DNA of 64,000 bases from Candidatus Hadersleviella danica (GTDB taxonomy: Bacteria; Chloroflexota; Anaerolineae; Promineifilales; Promineifilaceae): positions 1 to 64,000 of the forward strand of contig JADJSZ010000004.1 of assembly GCA_016711405.1 (NCBI GenBank), read 5' to 3'. The position numbers were made by a program, and so were the translations under genes. Positions 1-10,200 of the stretch are shown one piece after another. Within the stretch, counting starts at the first letter, position 1. Each line of letters starts with the position of its first letter. The notes under the pieces are model-generated. The model was not told the DNA's origin. It saw nothing but the letters and a program-made list of their open reading frames with translations, and did not search any database.

Positions 1-1183
1 GAATACACCTTCGCTAACCCAATTCACCACCGCCACCACCCACCCTGCGCTTCTGCCTCTCCCATTTGGTCGCGGTACACAGCCTGCACCAACTGGTGCA
101 TCCCCCACTTCCCATCTTCCCCCATCTGCAACAGCGAATAACGCCCCAACGCCGCCACCGCCTCACCCCGCACCAACTCATCGGCCACCACAGGGCGCAA
201 CCCCTCGGGCATCTCCTCCACATTGGCTTCCCCCAACAACTCCAAAGGCAAATCCACAGGGGCAAGGAAAGCGCACAAGGCCAACAACTCGGCCGCACCC
301 GCCGTCTCCCGCGCCGCCTCAAAGTTCACTCGCCATGTCGTCGCCACCGTAGCGGGGTAATCGGGCGGCGGCACGGTTTTGCCCCACAACGCCTGTCGTT
401 TTTCGCGGAAGAGGCGCACATAGTCGGCGGGGCGTGTGCCCGTGGCCAGCATATAGGCGGCCGAATGCTCCAACGCCAGCGGCAAATGGCCCAACAAACT
501 GGCCAATTCCTCCCACGCTCCGCTCTCTTGGTACTTCGCCCCTAACCGTTTCCGCCAAAAGACATCGCTTTCAGCGGCCACAAAAGCCCCTAGCGGGAAC
601 GGCCGTGCCACATCGCCCCAATCCTCAGTGCGACTGGTGATGAGGATGCGCCCTTGCGGGTGGCTGGGCAACAAAGGGTGCAATTGGGCGGCCGTGGTCG
701 CGTCGGCGTTGTCGCACAGCAACAACCAGCGTTGCGAGCAATCGTTCAGCCAAGTCCGCACCATCTGCAAGGCGGTTTCCAGCGGCAAACCATCCACGGG
801 CAAGCACAATTGCCGCCCCAACTCCAGCATTTCTTGACCCCACGTCTCGTCTACGCGCACCCACCACACAATGTCGAAGCGTTGCCGCTGTTGGTGGCCA
901 AAGTAGCGCAGGAGTTGGCTCTTGCCCACCCCGCCCAGCCCCGCAATGACCAGCGGGGTGGCGGGGGCGTTCGGCTCGGTGGCGGCCGTCAACTCCTGTA
1001 AGGCGGCTTCACGGCCGACAAAGTAGGGGTTTTGCCCGATTAAGTTGTTGATGGGGAAGGTGGGGGTGCGTGGGGCTGGGCTTCGTAGTTATTAAACGTG
1101 TTGCCACTGCCGCCCATCACATTCTGGATGGTGCCGCCTTGGATATGGGTGGCGTTGTCGCCATACTGGGTGGGGTTGTTCAT
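1..1183 (-). CDS. NB-ARC STAND ATPase, copy 1 (partial, frameshifted)
   Basis: This is a nucleotide-switch ATPase of the STAND/NB-ARC class. Such proteins usually oligomerise on sensing a ligand, in signalling or anti-phage defence. The start is ATG at 1183 after GAGG. The N-terminus (about 37 residues, with MGGSGNT) matches copy 2. A frame change near 1095 (one C missing in a CCCC run) leads into the main frame (992 down to 24). There one sees a Walker A (GLGGVGKSQL), a Walker B-like WLLLCDNAD, the RILITSR sensor and the LPLALEHS GLPL-type motif. Near 60 the frame is lost again. Beyond that, the third frame still matches copy 2 (WVVAVVNW), so the gene continues past the window edge, presumably into TPRs. 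It is a tandem paralogue of the gene at 1726-3826. It could be a pseudogene or carry sequencing indels. Confidence 0.8.
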
Positions 1184-1526
1184 CTCGCGCTCCTCATGGG
1201 ATGGGTCGTTGGTGGGCTAGTGTAGCCATTTTTCAGCCTGTGCCACGAGCCGCGCGGCTCCCAGCCCCACCCAGGTAGTCTAGTAGGGCGAGAGGGCGGC
1301 ACATGGCATAAATGCAAACCACATAACCCCCTCATGCCGCCCCCTCGCCCACGGGGCCACCCCACCAACGGAAACACAGCCAACCCAACCCGTTCACACG
1401 TTCTTTGTGGGCTTCACACGCGCCCCGCCAACGGGCGAGGAGGCGGCGAGAGGAATTTAGATGTTTTTCATGGGGGTCATGCGCCGCCTTCTCGCCCCTA
1501 CGATATACCCCTTACCACGAACCCCC

Positions 1527-1566
1527 ATTCACAATTAACCATTAACCATTCACAATTCACAATTCT
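1527..1566. repeat. Short tandem heptamer array
   Basis: Alternating copies of CACAATT and AACCATT are arranged head to tail. This is one of many 7-8 bp tandem repeat families in this window. A very similar array lies at 4129-4170, upstream of the other NB-ARC copy. Confidence 0.8.
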
Positions 1567-1569
1567 TCC

Positions 1570-1698
1570 CGCCCGACCCACCCCAAATGTTCCCCCACCA
1601 CGTTGGTCGCGGGGTTAACGGGGGTGAGTGGCACGGCCGACAAGCGCACATGCTCTTCGTTCGCGTTACGGCCGTGCCCCCCACCCCTACAACGCCGC
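1570..1698. repeat. Two-copy intergenic repeat, unit 1, with inverted CGGCCG arms
   Basis: About 129 bases are nearly identical to 3983-4111, with a core of more than 45 identical bases. Inside it, GGCACGGCCG (1630-1639) and CGGCCGTGCC (1669-1678) are perfect inverted arms around a ~29-base loop. The two copies flank NB-ARC copy 2. The minus-strand translation is conserved (RNANEEHV) but no start or ribosome site supports a gene. Confidence 0.8.
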
Positions 1699-1725
1699 GC
1701 AAACAACCAACTCCCCATTCCCAAT

Positions 1726-2871
1726 TCACAACTCCCCCAAATCCGCTTCCATCGCGGCCAAGTTTTCGCGGGAAGCTTCCGTCTGGGGGTGGTCAGAGCC
1801 AAGTTTTTCCTCCCGAATAGCCACCGCCCGCCGCATCAGCCGTACCGCTTCGGGGTACTCTTCCAAATAAGCCAGCACAACAGCCAAGTTGTTCAGGCTA
1901 TTAGCCGTCTCAGGGTGTTCCGCACCCAACACTTTCTCGCGAATGGCCAACGAACGCTCCGCATACGGCCGTGCTTCCGCCAACTCCCCCATCTCTTGCA
2001 GAAGAATGCTCAAGCCACTCAGGGTAGCGGCCGTGCTGGGGTGTTCTGCTCCCAATTCTCTTTCATAGATGGCCAGAGCGCGTTCGTAATAGGGCCGTGC
2101 TTCCGCCAATTCCCCCATGTTGTTCAGCAAAACAGCCATGTTGTTCAGGCTCGTGGCCGTGGCGGGGTGGTCAGGGCCAAGCTCTTTCTCGTGGATGGCA
2201 AGGGCGCGTTCGACATACGGCCGTGCTTCCGCCAATTCTCCCATGCTTTCCAGCAACCCCCCCATGCTGTGCAGAGTCGGGGCTAGGTCGAGGTGTTCTG
2301 CTCCAAATTCTTTCTCATAAATGGCAAGGGCGCGTTCGGTATACGGCCGTGCTTCCGCCAACTCCCCCATGTTTTCCAGCAAATTACCCATATTATGCAG
2401 GCTGGTAGCCATAGCAAGGTGTTCTGCCCCCCACATCTTTTCCGTCAGGGCAAGGTGACGCTCATAATACACCCTTGCTTCCTGCAATTGGCCATCATGT
2501 TGCAAGTAAAGGCCAACCATATTGATCAACCCTCTGATTTCCTCATGCTCCACGCCCCATTGCTCCGCCAAAGCCACGGCCGCTTGCAGATGGGGCAACA
2601 AGCGCACGGCCGCAGGCCACGTCTCCATCTCGTAATAATCAAACTGATACACCTTTGCCAACCATTGCCCCACCGCCACAATCCACTCCCGCGCCTCCGC
2701 CTCACCCATTTGGTCGCGGTACACAGCCTGCACCAACTGGTGCATCCCCCATTGCCCCTCATCCCCCATCTGCAACAACGAATAACGGCTCAACGCCGCC
2801 AACGCATCATCCCGCACCAGCTCATCGGCAATGATAGGGCGCAATCCTCGGGCATTGCTCCACATTGGCAT
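1726..2871 (-). CDS. TPR half of NB-ARC/TPR protein, copy 2
   Basis: This is the C-terminal part of the gene that starts at 3826. It begins with the end of the NB-ARC winged-helix region (RGLRPIIADELV, MHQLVQAVYRDQM). It then carries about six kinesin-light-chain type tetratricopeptide repeats of 42 residues with the recurring cores GELAEARPY, ERALAIYEKELG and EHPSTA. In this family the TPRs act as the ligand sensor or autoinhibitory arm. The frame differs from the ATPase half. The break near 2861 is explained by one base lost from AAA and one from GGG, when compared with copy 1. It ends at a normal stop 28 bases from the 1570-1698 repeat. Confidence 0.85.
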   Translation of the reverse strand: MPMWSNARGLRPIIADELVRDDALAALSRYSLLQMGDEGQWGMHQLVQAVYRDQMGEAEAREWIVAVGQWLAKVYQFDYYEMETWPAAVRLLPHLQAAVALAEQWGVEHEEIRGLINMVGLYLQHDGQLQEARVYYERHLALTEKMWGAEHLAMATSLHNMGNLLENMGELAEARPYTERALAIYEKEFGAEHLDLAPTLHSMGGLLESMGELAEARPYVERALAIHEKELGPDHPATATSLNNMAVLLNNMGELAEARPYYERALAIYERELGAEHPSTAATLSGLSILLQEMGELAEARPYAERSLAIREKVLGAEHPETANSLNNLAVVLAYLEEYPEAVRLMRRAVAIREEKLGSDHPQTEASRENLAAMEADLGEL

Positions 2872-3826
2872 CCTCCAACAACTCCAAAGGCAAATCTACA
2901 GGGGCAAGGAAGGCGCACAAGGCCAATAATTCACCCGCGCCCGCCGTCTCTCGCGCCGCGTCAAAGCTCACCCGCCATGTCGTCGCCACCGTGGCGGGGT
3001 AATCGGGCGGCGGCGGGGTTTTGTCCCACAATGCCCGCCGTTGTTTCTGGTAGAGGCGCAAATAATCGGCCGAGCGTTTGCCTTTGGCCAGCATATAGGC
3101 GGCCGAATGCTCCAACGCGAGCGGCAAATGCCCCAACAAGCTGGCCAATTCCTCCCACTCTTCGCCCTCTTCGTACTTATCGCCCAACCGTTGCCGCCAA
3201 AAGGCATCACTTTCGGCCGCCGCAAAAGCCCCCAGCGGGAACGGCCGTGCCACATTCCCCCAATCCCCATTGCGGCTGGTGATGAGGATGCGTCCTTGCG
3301 GGTTACTGGGCAACAAAGGGAGCAACTGGGCGGCCGTGGTCACATCAGCGTTGTCGCACAGCAACAACCAGCGTTGTGGGCAACCGTTCAGCCACGTCCG
3401 CACCATCTGCAAGGCGGCTTCCAACGGCAAACCATCCACGGGCAAGCACAATGCCCGCCCCAAAGCGAGCATGTCTTGCCCCCATGTCTCATCCACCCGT
3501 GCCCACCACACAATATCAAAGCGTTGACGGTGCTGGTGGGCAAATTGGCGCAGGAGTTGGCTCTTGCCCACCCCGCCCAGCCCCGCAATAACCAGCGGCG
3601 TGGCGGGGGCGGTCGGCTCGGTGGCGGCCGTCAGGGCTTGCAAGGCCGCTTCGCGGCCGACAAAGTGGGCGTTGCCCCCCACCAAGTTGCTCAGGGGAAA
3701 GGTGGGGGTGCGTGGCGCCGCCGCTTGCTGAATAATGACCGTGTTGTGGCTTCCGCCTACGGCCGTTTGCACACTGCTGTGTTGGATATGGATAGCGTTT
3801 TCGCCGTATTCAGTGGTGTTGCTCAT
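2822..3826 (-). CDS. NB-ARC half of NB-ARC/TPR protein, copy 2
   Basis: This is the N-terminal half of a roughly 700-residue STAND ATPase. Residues 1-45 have no recognised effector domain. They are a short beta-prone, Gln/Asn/Gly-rich stretch (VQTAVGGSHNTVIIQQ) that resembles the amyloid signalling motifs found before NB-ARC domains in multicellular bacteria. The NB-ARC domain follows: VGREAALQAL, Walker A GLGGVGKSQLL (about residue 84), Walker B LLLCDNAD, RILITSR and GHLPLALEHSAAY. The frame ends prematurely at PRIAPYHCR and the protein continues in the other frame (1726-2871). The start ATG at 3826 has GAGG upstream. It is about 80 per cent like copy 1, indicating a tandem duplication. Confidence 0.87.
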   Translation of the reverse strand: MSNTTEYGENAIHIQHSSVQTAVGGSHNTVIIQQAAAPRTPTFPLSNLVGGNAHFVGREAALQALTAATEPTAPATPLVIAGLGGVGKSQLLRQFAHQHRQRFDIVWWARVDETWGQDMLALGRALCLPVDGLPLEAALQMVRTWLNGCPQRWLLLCDNADVTTAAQLLPLLPSNPQGRILITSRNGDWGNVARPFPLGAFAAAESDAFWRQRLGDKYEEGEEWEELASLLGHLPLALEHSAAYMLAKGKRSADYLRLYQKQRRALWDKTPPPPDYPATVATTWRVSFDAARETAGAGELLALCAFLAPVDLPLELLEDANVEQCPRIAPYHCR

Positions 3827-4248
3827 CTCGCGTGCCTCTTGGGATGGGTCGTTGGCAGGCTAGTGTAGCCATTTTCCAGTCTGTGCCAAGAGCGGCGCGG
3901 CGCCCAGCCCCATCCCCCCGCCACGTCGTAGGGGTGGGGCTGGGCGGAATGAATGGAATGCAAACCTTATTCCCTCCCACCCCGCCCGACCCACCCCAGA
4001 TGTTCCACCACGACGTTGGTCGCTGGAGCAATGTGGGTGAGCGGCACGGCCGACAAGCTCACATGCTCTTCGTTCGCGTTACGGCCGTGCCCCCCACCCC
4101 TACAACGTCGCTCCCACCACGAACTTTCATTCACAATTAACCATTCACCATTCACAATTCACCATTCCCCCATGCTGAACCCAACGCACAGGTGTTGTAC
4201 AATCCCACCAACAACTTTTCACCACCACCCCTCCCCGCCCAAACCACC
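3827..4248. other. Divergent intergenic region upstream of NB-ARC copy 2
   Basis: It contains the duplicated upstream block of the NB-ARC genes (about 3827-3930), the repeat at 3983-4111 and a heptamer array (4129-4170: CAATTAACC/TTCACCA units). No protein gene is credible. Promoters for the divergent genes must lie here, but I could not identify a convincing -35/-10 pair. Confidence 0.5.
3983..4111. repeat. Two-copy intergenic repeat, unit 2
   Basis: Direct copy of 1570-1698. The inverted arms GGCACGGCCG (4043-4052) and CGGCCGTGCC (4082-4091) are at the same 49-base span as in unit 1. Together the two units bracket NB-ARC copy 2, marking the ends of the duplicated block. Confidence 0.8.
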
Positions 4249-7062
4249 ATGCTCCACACCAACGGAACCCACTTCCAAGACACCCACGGCCGCACCGTCC
4301 TTCTGCGCGGTGTCAACCTCGGCGGAAGCAGTAAACTGCCCCGCCAACCCAACGGCGCCACCCACCTCAAAGAACAGTTCTACAACACCCAAGCCGTGAG
4401 CTTCATCGGTCGGCCGTTCCCCCCCGCTGAAGCGGATGAACACTTCGGCCGACTCCGTGCATGGGGCTTCAATTGCCTCCGCTTCTTGGTCACATGGGAA
4501 GCCATCGAACACGCAGGGCCGGGGCAGTACGATGTCGCCTACTTAGACTACGTCCAAAAGATGATCGCCAAGGCTGGCGAATATGGCTTCTACGTTTTTG
4601 TAGACCCACACCAAGATGTTTGGAGTCGCTGGACGGGTGGCGACGGTGCGCCCGCGTGGACACTTGAAGCAGTCGGCTTTGATATTGCCAAACTGCACGA
4701 AACAGGCGCGGCGTTTTTGCACCAAGAGCTAAGGATGCAGGCCGAGGGGCGGAGGGGCAGAGGAGCAGAGGGGGAAAGCGACTATCCCACGATGCAATGG
4801 GTGACAAATTACAACAAGCTCGGCACGGCGACGATGTTCAGCTTGTTTTTCGGCGGCCGAGCCATCGCCCCCCACACCCTCATCGAAGGCGAAAACGCCC
4901 AAGAGTACCTCCAACGCCATTACATCAACGCCATTAAGCAAGTCGCCCAGCGCGTGAAAGAGATGCCCCACGTTTTGGGCTACGATACGCTCAACGAACC
5001 GCATCAGGGCTGGCTCGGCCGTGCCGACCTGCACAACCGTGCTGGCTTGTTCAACCAAGGCCCTGCCCCCACCCCCTTCCAATCCATGTTGCTCGGGGCT
5101 GGTTTTCCGCAAGAGGCGGCCGTGGTCACCAACGGCCTCATGGGCGAGCGCGTCCTCTACCACGAAGTCCTCAACCCCAACGGCGTGCGCGTTTGGCGGC
5201 CCGGCTACGAAGATGTGTGGCAAGCCAATGGCGTGTGGGATGTGGACACAGCAGGCCAACCCCGCCTGCTCCGCCCTGACCACTTCACCCAACATGGCGA
5301 CGTGGCCGAAACATTCGTCAAACCCTTCCTCGAACGCTTCACCCATGAGCTTCGCGCCGTTCACCCCGAGGCAATTATCTTTGCCGAAAGCACCCTCGGC
5401 CTTGGCCTGCCCCAACTCGCTCTGCCCAACCTCGTCAATGCCAGCCACTGGTACGATGCGATTCTGCTCTTCCGCCGCCAGTTTAATGCCAACTTGGGCT
5501 TAGATAGCCACACCCAGCGGCCGATTCTAGGCAAGAGCAACGTCGCCAAATCATTCGCCGCGCAACTGGCCCAAATCCAGCGCGAAGGCGCGGAACAGTT
5601 CGGCGGCCCCACCCTCCTCGGCGAATTTGGGATTAGCTTCGACCTCGACGACAACATTGGCTGGCGCGAAGGCAACTTCTCCTCCCACATATCAGCCCTC
5701 GACCGCACATGGCAAGCCCTCGAGGCGAATCTGCTCAGCGGCACGCTCTGGAATTACACGGCCGATAACACCAACGCCCACGGCGACCAGTGGAACGGCG
5801 AAGACCTCTCCATCTTTAGCCGCGACCAAATCCACGAACTCGATGACCCCCACAATTTAGACGCTGGCGGGCGGGCCACGGCCGCATTCGTCCGCCCTTA
5901 TCCTCGAACAACCGCGGGCGAACCTGTTGCCATGCAGTTCGATTTAGCCACGCGCACCTTCACCTATCGTTTCAAGCACGACCCAGCCGCCACCGCCCCC
6001 ACCCAAATCTTTGTCCCCAACTACCATTACGCTGTCGGCCTCGGTGTAGAGCTTTCCGACGGCCGTTGCGACTATGACCCCGAGGCGCAACTGCTCACCT
6101 ACCACCACACGGCCGCACAAGCCGAGCACACCATCACCATCACCCGCGAACATGGCCCGGCCGAGGTGTTGGCAGGGCCAATCCAAACCAGTTCGGGCGC
6201 AAACTACCCCCTCGAACACGAATTCATCCGCACCAACGGCGTTACCCTCCACGTCGTTCTCGCTGGGCCGCAAGATGGGCAACCAGTTTTGCTCCTGCAT
6301 GGCTTCCCCGAGTTCTGGTATGGTTGGAAATACCAAATTCCCTACTTGGTGCGCCTCGGCTACCGCGTCATCGTGCCCGACCAACGGGGCTACAACCTCA
6401 GCGACAAGCCCAAGCGCATCAAAGATTACGCCCTCGACAAACTCGCGGCCGATGCCATTGGCCTGCTCGATGCCCTTGGCTACCCCCAAGCCCACCTCAT
6501 CGGCCACGATTGGGGGGCGATGGTGGCGTGGTGGGTGGTCATCCACTACCCCAGCCGCATCCACAAAGCCATCATCCTGAATGTGCCCCACCCGGCCGCC
6601 TTCCAACAAGAACTGCGCCACAATCCCCAGCAAATGGCCAAAAGCTGGTACGCCGCCTTCTTCCAAATCCCGTGGCTCAACGAGGCGTTGGCTCCCGCCA
6701 CCGATTGGCAACTGGGCGAGATGATGTTGCGCCAAAGCGGCCACCCCGATACGTTCACGGCCGAGGACATTGCCCAATACCGCGCCGCGTGGGCACGGCC
6801 GGGCGCCCTCCGCGCCACGCTCAATTGGTATCGCGCTCTGGTACAATATCGGCCGCATCTGGCCGACCCAATGGTGCGCGTGCCCTTGTTGCTCATCTGG
6901 GGGGCGCAAGATGTGGCCTTGGCACGCGAAATGGCGTTGCCCAGCGTGCGCGATTATTGCGCCGACGGCCGTCTCATCTTCATTGAAGAAGCAACCCATT
7001 GGGTGCAACACGACGAACCCGAGCGGGTCAATGGGTACATCGGCCGTTTCCTCAATGGCTAA
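4249..7062 (+). CDS. GH5 glycosidase (endoglycoceramidase-like) fused to epoxide-hydrolase-like alpha/beta hydrolase
   Basis: A two-enzyme fusion of about 937 residues. The N-terminal ~540 residues are a glycoside hydrolase family 5 barrel of the endoglycoceramidase/steryl-glucosidase type. It opens with GRTVLLRGVNLGG, has the acid/base Glu in LNEPHQGW (about residue 250) and the nucleophile Glu in GEFGISF (about 459), and is followed by the small C-terminal beta domain of this group. The last ~290 residues are an alpha/beta hydrolase with HGFPEFWYGW, the nucleophile elbow GHDWGA and a late His in EATHWVQH, as in epoxide hydrolases. Asp as nucleophile argues against an esterase. The start at 4249 aligns with the GH5 N-terminus; a longer frame from 4192 adds Pro-rich residues. 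An AG-rich octamer insert (4738-4775) encodes AEGRRGRGAEG inside the barrel. It has no signal peptide. The likely role is breakdown of glycosylated lipids and their products. Confidence 0.85.
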   Translation: MLHTNGTHFQDTHGRTVLLRGVNLGGSSKLPRQPNGATHLKEQFYNTQAVSFIGRPFPPAEADEHFGRLRAWGFNCLRFLVTWEAIEHAGPGQYDVAYLDYVQKMIAKAGEYGFYVFVDPHQDVWSRWTGGDGAPAWTLEAVGFDIAKLHETGAAFLHQELRMQAEGRRGRGAEGESDYPTMQWVTNYNKLGTATMFSLFFGGRAIAPHTLIEGENAQEYLQRHYINAIKQVAQRVKEMPHVLGYDTLNEPHQGWLGRADLHNRAGLFNQGPAPTPFQSMLLGAGFPQEAAVVTNGLMGERVLYHEVLNPNGVRVWRPGYEDVWQANGVWDVDTAGQPRLLRPDHFTQHGDVAETFVKPFLERFTHELRAVHPEAIIFAESTLGLGLPQLALPNLVNASHWYDAILLFRRQFNANLGLDSHTQRPILGKSNVAKSFAAQLAQIQREGAEQFGGPTLLGEFGISFDLDDNIGWREGNFSSHISALDRTWQALEANLLSGTLWNYTADNTNAHGDQWNGEDLSIFSRDQIHELDDPHNLDAGGRATAAFVRPYPRTTAGEPVAMQFDLATRTFTYRFKHDPAATAPTQIFVPNYHYAVGLGVELSDGRCDYDPEAQLLTYHHTAAQAEHTITITREHGPAEVLAGPIQTSSGANYPLEHEFIRTNGVTLHVVLAGPQDGQPVLLLHGFPEFWYGWKYQIPYLVRLGYRVIVPDQRGYNLSDKPKRIKDYALDKLAADAIGLLDALGYPQAHLIGHDWGAMVAWWVVIHYPSRIHKAIILNVPHPAAFQQELRHNPQQMAKSWYAAFFQIPWLNEALAPATDWQLGEMMLRQSGHPDTFTAEDIAQYRAAWARPGALRATLNWYRALVQYRPHLADPMVRVPLLLIWGAQDVALAREMALPSVRDYCADGRLIFIEEATHWVQHDEPERVNGYIGRFLNG

Positions 7063-7110
7063 TAGCCACTAACCACTAACCACTAGCCACTATTCACTAG
7101 CCACTAACCC
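7063..7110. repeat. Short tandem repeat array (CACTAAC/CACTAGC units)
   Basis: Head-to-tail 7-8 bp units of the ACTAACC/ACTAGCC type directly follow the stop codon. The same family occurs at 20867-20895, 37383-37442 and 59375-59396. Confidence 0.8.
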
Positions 7111-7267
7111 CTCATTCCTTGCCCCAATTTGTGCTAAGATAGCAAAAGTTTTGAGTAACTTCCCAATAAGTACCTGTAACCTGCAACCTGTAAAACGAGA
7201 GACCCTAACCAAAAAACCCTCTGCCATTGTGCCCTACGTTCAGCTTCTCCCCCCTATTACGGCCGCT

Positions 7268-10200
7268 ATGCACCACCCTGTGCTAATTTGGCTGTTCCAT
7301 AACCCCACTGCGGCCGACGCGGATTTCGCCGCCGACCTGCATCAACTCTTGCCCGAAGCAGAGTGGGTGGAGATAACGAGCTTGGCCGAATTTACGGCCG
7401 TCAGCGAACAAGCAACCCGCCAGCCCAACGCGGCCGTCATTCCCATCAGCCTGCGGTGGGCCAACGCCCACCATGTGGCCGAGGATATTCGCCTCATGGC
7501 GGCCGATTGCCCCACCATTGTGCTCACCCAAGGGAAAGTAACCATTCCCCAATTGCCCAGTGGTCACCTCATCTCGCTTGACCACAGCAACTGGGGCGAA
7601 GCCCTGCGCCAAGTGGTTGAAAATACTCAAGTGCGGCAACACACGGCCGCGCTGGCTCGCCGCCAAACCGAAATTCTGTCCCTGCTTTCCAGTGTCAGTC
7701 AACAAATTTTCTTGCCGGGACAACTCGAGCAAGTTCTAGGCGAAACACTGCCCCAGCTCGGCCAAATTCTCGAACTCAACCGCATCATGCTGTTCGAGCA
7801 AGAAAACCGCCCCCACACCACCCCCCAATTCCACCAACGCTACCAATGGAATGTGCGCACCACCCCCGCTTTGCATATCAACCACCCTCGTTGGCCAAAA
7901 ACCACCTTTGAAGAGTGGGGCATCGAAGCATGGCTAAAAAAGCTGTCTAGTGGTGAAGCTGTCGTGGGCAATGCGGCCGATTTCCCTGCGGCCGAAGCAG
8001 AATTTCTGCGGGATATTATGCACACCGAAGCGGTGCTAATGGTTCCCATCTTCAGTGGACATAGCTGGTGGGGCTTTTTAGCACTGGATGATGACCAACA
8101 CACCCGCCAATGGCAACCCACCGAGATAGATGCCCTGCTTGCTTTTGCCAATGTGTTGGGCGCGGCCATTGAAAATGCGCGGCTGTTCACGGCCGAACGC
8201 CGCCAACTCAACCTCGCCAACACCCTTTCCGACCTTTCCCAGCGGCAAACGGATGAATTGGCCAGCCTGTACGATATTTCCGTCTCGCTGACGGGTGTTT
8301 TAGAGCCGCGCACCATTATGGAGCGGCTGGAAAACCACATCACCCACTTGCTCCAGCCCGATATTATTTTGGCCGTTTTGCACGACGAGGAAGCCCATGA
8401 ATTGCAGATTATTACGGCTCACGAGCAAGGCCAGCCCATTGAATTAGCCCCTTTAGGCTATCGTTTGCCCATTGCAGGAGGGGGCATAAGCGGCTGGGTA
8501 GCGCGTAATAAAAAAGTTTTGCTGATTGGCGACTTAAACGAGGAAGAAGCCCCTGTAGATATTCACCAAATTACCAAGCGAATGCCGCGCACATGGTTGG
8601 GGATGCCGCTGTTGGCCAACGGCCGTGTCGTGGGCGTAATTAGCGTGCAATCCTACCAAGCGTATGCCTATGACCGCGAACATGTGCGCTTTTTGGAGAT
8701 GGTAGCCACCCAAGCCGCCTTGGCCATTGAAAGTGCGCGGCTGTTCCAACACGAAATGAGCCGTCGCCATGAGGCGGAACTGCTCAACAAGCTCACGGCC
8801 GAACTCAACAACAGCGCCCTCGACCACAATCGCATCCTGACTAGTGCGCTTGAAGCTGTGCGCCAATTTATCCCCGATATGTCCATTGGGGTTATCAATA
8901 TGCTGGATGAGACGGAGCAGTTTCTCATTCCCCAAGCCCTCTCGGCCGCTGAACCCCGCTTTATCATCACCCCCTTGGGGCAACGCATCCCCATCATCCA
9001 AACGCAAATGGCACGCCAAGTGCTGGAAGAAAAGCGCACCATTATCCAAGAAGATGTGCAAAAAAATCCCCTCCACAACGAGCGTGCGCTATGGGTCGCT
9101 TCCCAAGGGCTAAGCGCCCTTCTTTATGTGCCCGTTTTTTCCAAAAGCAAGGTCATTGGCCTGCTCAATGTGAACATGTGGGATAAGCCCCGCCATTTTC
9201 GCCGCGCTGAAATTGAATTTTGCGAAACGGTAGCCACCCATGTGGGCATCACGCTGGAAAATGCGCGGCTGTATGCACTGGAAGCCCGCCGCCGACAAGA
9301 GGCGGAACTGCTCCACACCCTCACCGCCACCCTTATTGAAACAACCGATTTGGTGCAAATTGCCGAAAATGCGCTGTCGGCTATTCATCTACGCATCCCC
9401 CACCTCAATCGTTCGAGCATTTCGCTGTTGGACAAAACAGAACAATACATGGAGCCGCTTGTCAGTTGGGGGCAAGATGCGGTACCGCCCATGTTCCAAG
9501 AGCGAGTCTTGTTGGCTCAAACGAACAGCAGTTATCGCGCCATTGCCGAGCGGCGCACCATTTTTGTGCCCGATTTGCGCCAACTGGGCACTATTTCGGG
9601 GCGCACCCAAAGTCTGATTGAGGCAGGGATGCGAACCCTGCTCTATATTCCGTTGCTGTTGCAAGAACGGGCCATTGGGCTTATGCAATTACATGGCTGG
9701 GATGAGCCTTATTATTTCACGGCCGCTGAAATTAGTTTTTGCGAGGCGGTGAGCAACCATGTCGCCATTGCGGCCGAAAATGCCCGCCTGCTCGCAGGCG
9801 AACGTGAACAACTCCACCTCGCCCAAACCCTGCGCGATGTAGGGGCGTTACTGACCACCAGCCTTCGTTTAGACGAGGTGTTTGAGCGCATCTTCGATTT
9901 GTTGGCGCAAGTCATTCATTACGATTCGGTCACCTTGCAAATGCACGATGAGGTGAATGACCTGATGTATTTAGCCGCTGGGCGGGGCTTCCGAGATATG
10001 GTGCGCACGGCGGCCGTGGTGGAAATGCTCGGCGCAGATACCATCGGTCGGATGAGGGAAAGCGCCTACCAAATTATTAGCGACACCACGGCCGACCCCA
10101 ACTGGATCCGCGTCGAAAATTTCGACCCCATCCGCGCCTCCATCCGCTGTGCCCTGCGCATCAAAGACAAATTAGTGGGTGTCCTCAATGTAGATAGCTT

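Larger units (their letters stand above)
1184..1725. other. Intergenic region between the two NB-ARC copies
   Basis: No credible gene is present. The first ~110 bases upstream of copy 1 resemble the bases upstream of copy 2 (3827-3930), including the shared GGGATGGGTCGTTGG block, so the promoter region was duplicated with the gene. Further on are a heptamer array (1527-1566), the two-copy repeat at 1570-1698 and another short CAATTC-type array just before the end of copy 2. Confidence 0.6.

Noticed and set aside
66..1001. Plus-strand open frames across the NB-ARC genes
   Set aside because: They are high-GC shadow frames opposite clearly conserved NB-ARC coding sequence, with Arg/His/Pro-rich nonsense products.
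1570..4155. Conserved minus-strand frame in the two-copy repeat (RNANEEHV) as a small gene
   Set aside because: No ribosome site or consistent start; conservation is explained by recent duplication.
7268..7640. Receiver domain of the histidine kinase as a true response regulator
   Set aside because: The acidic pocket and phospho-acceptor Asp pattern are not evident; it is described only as receiver-like.
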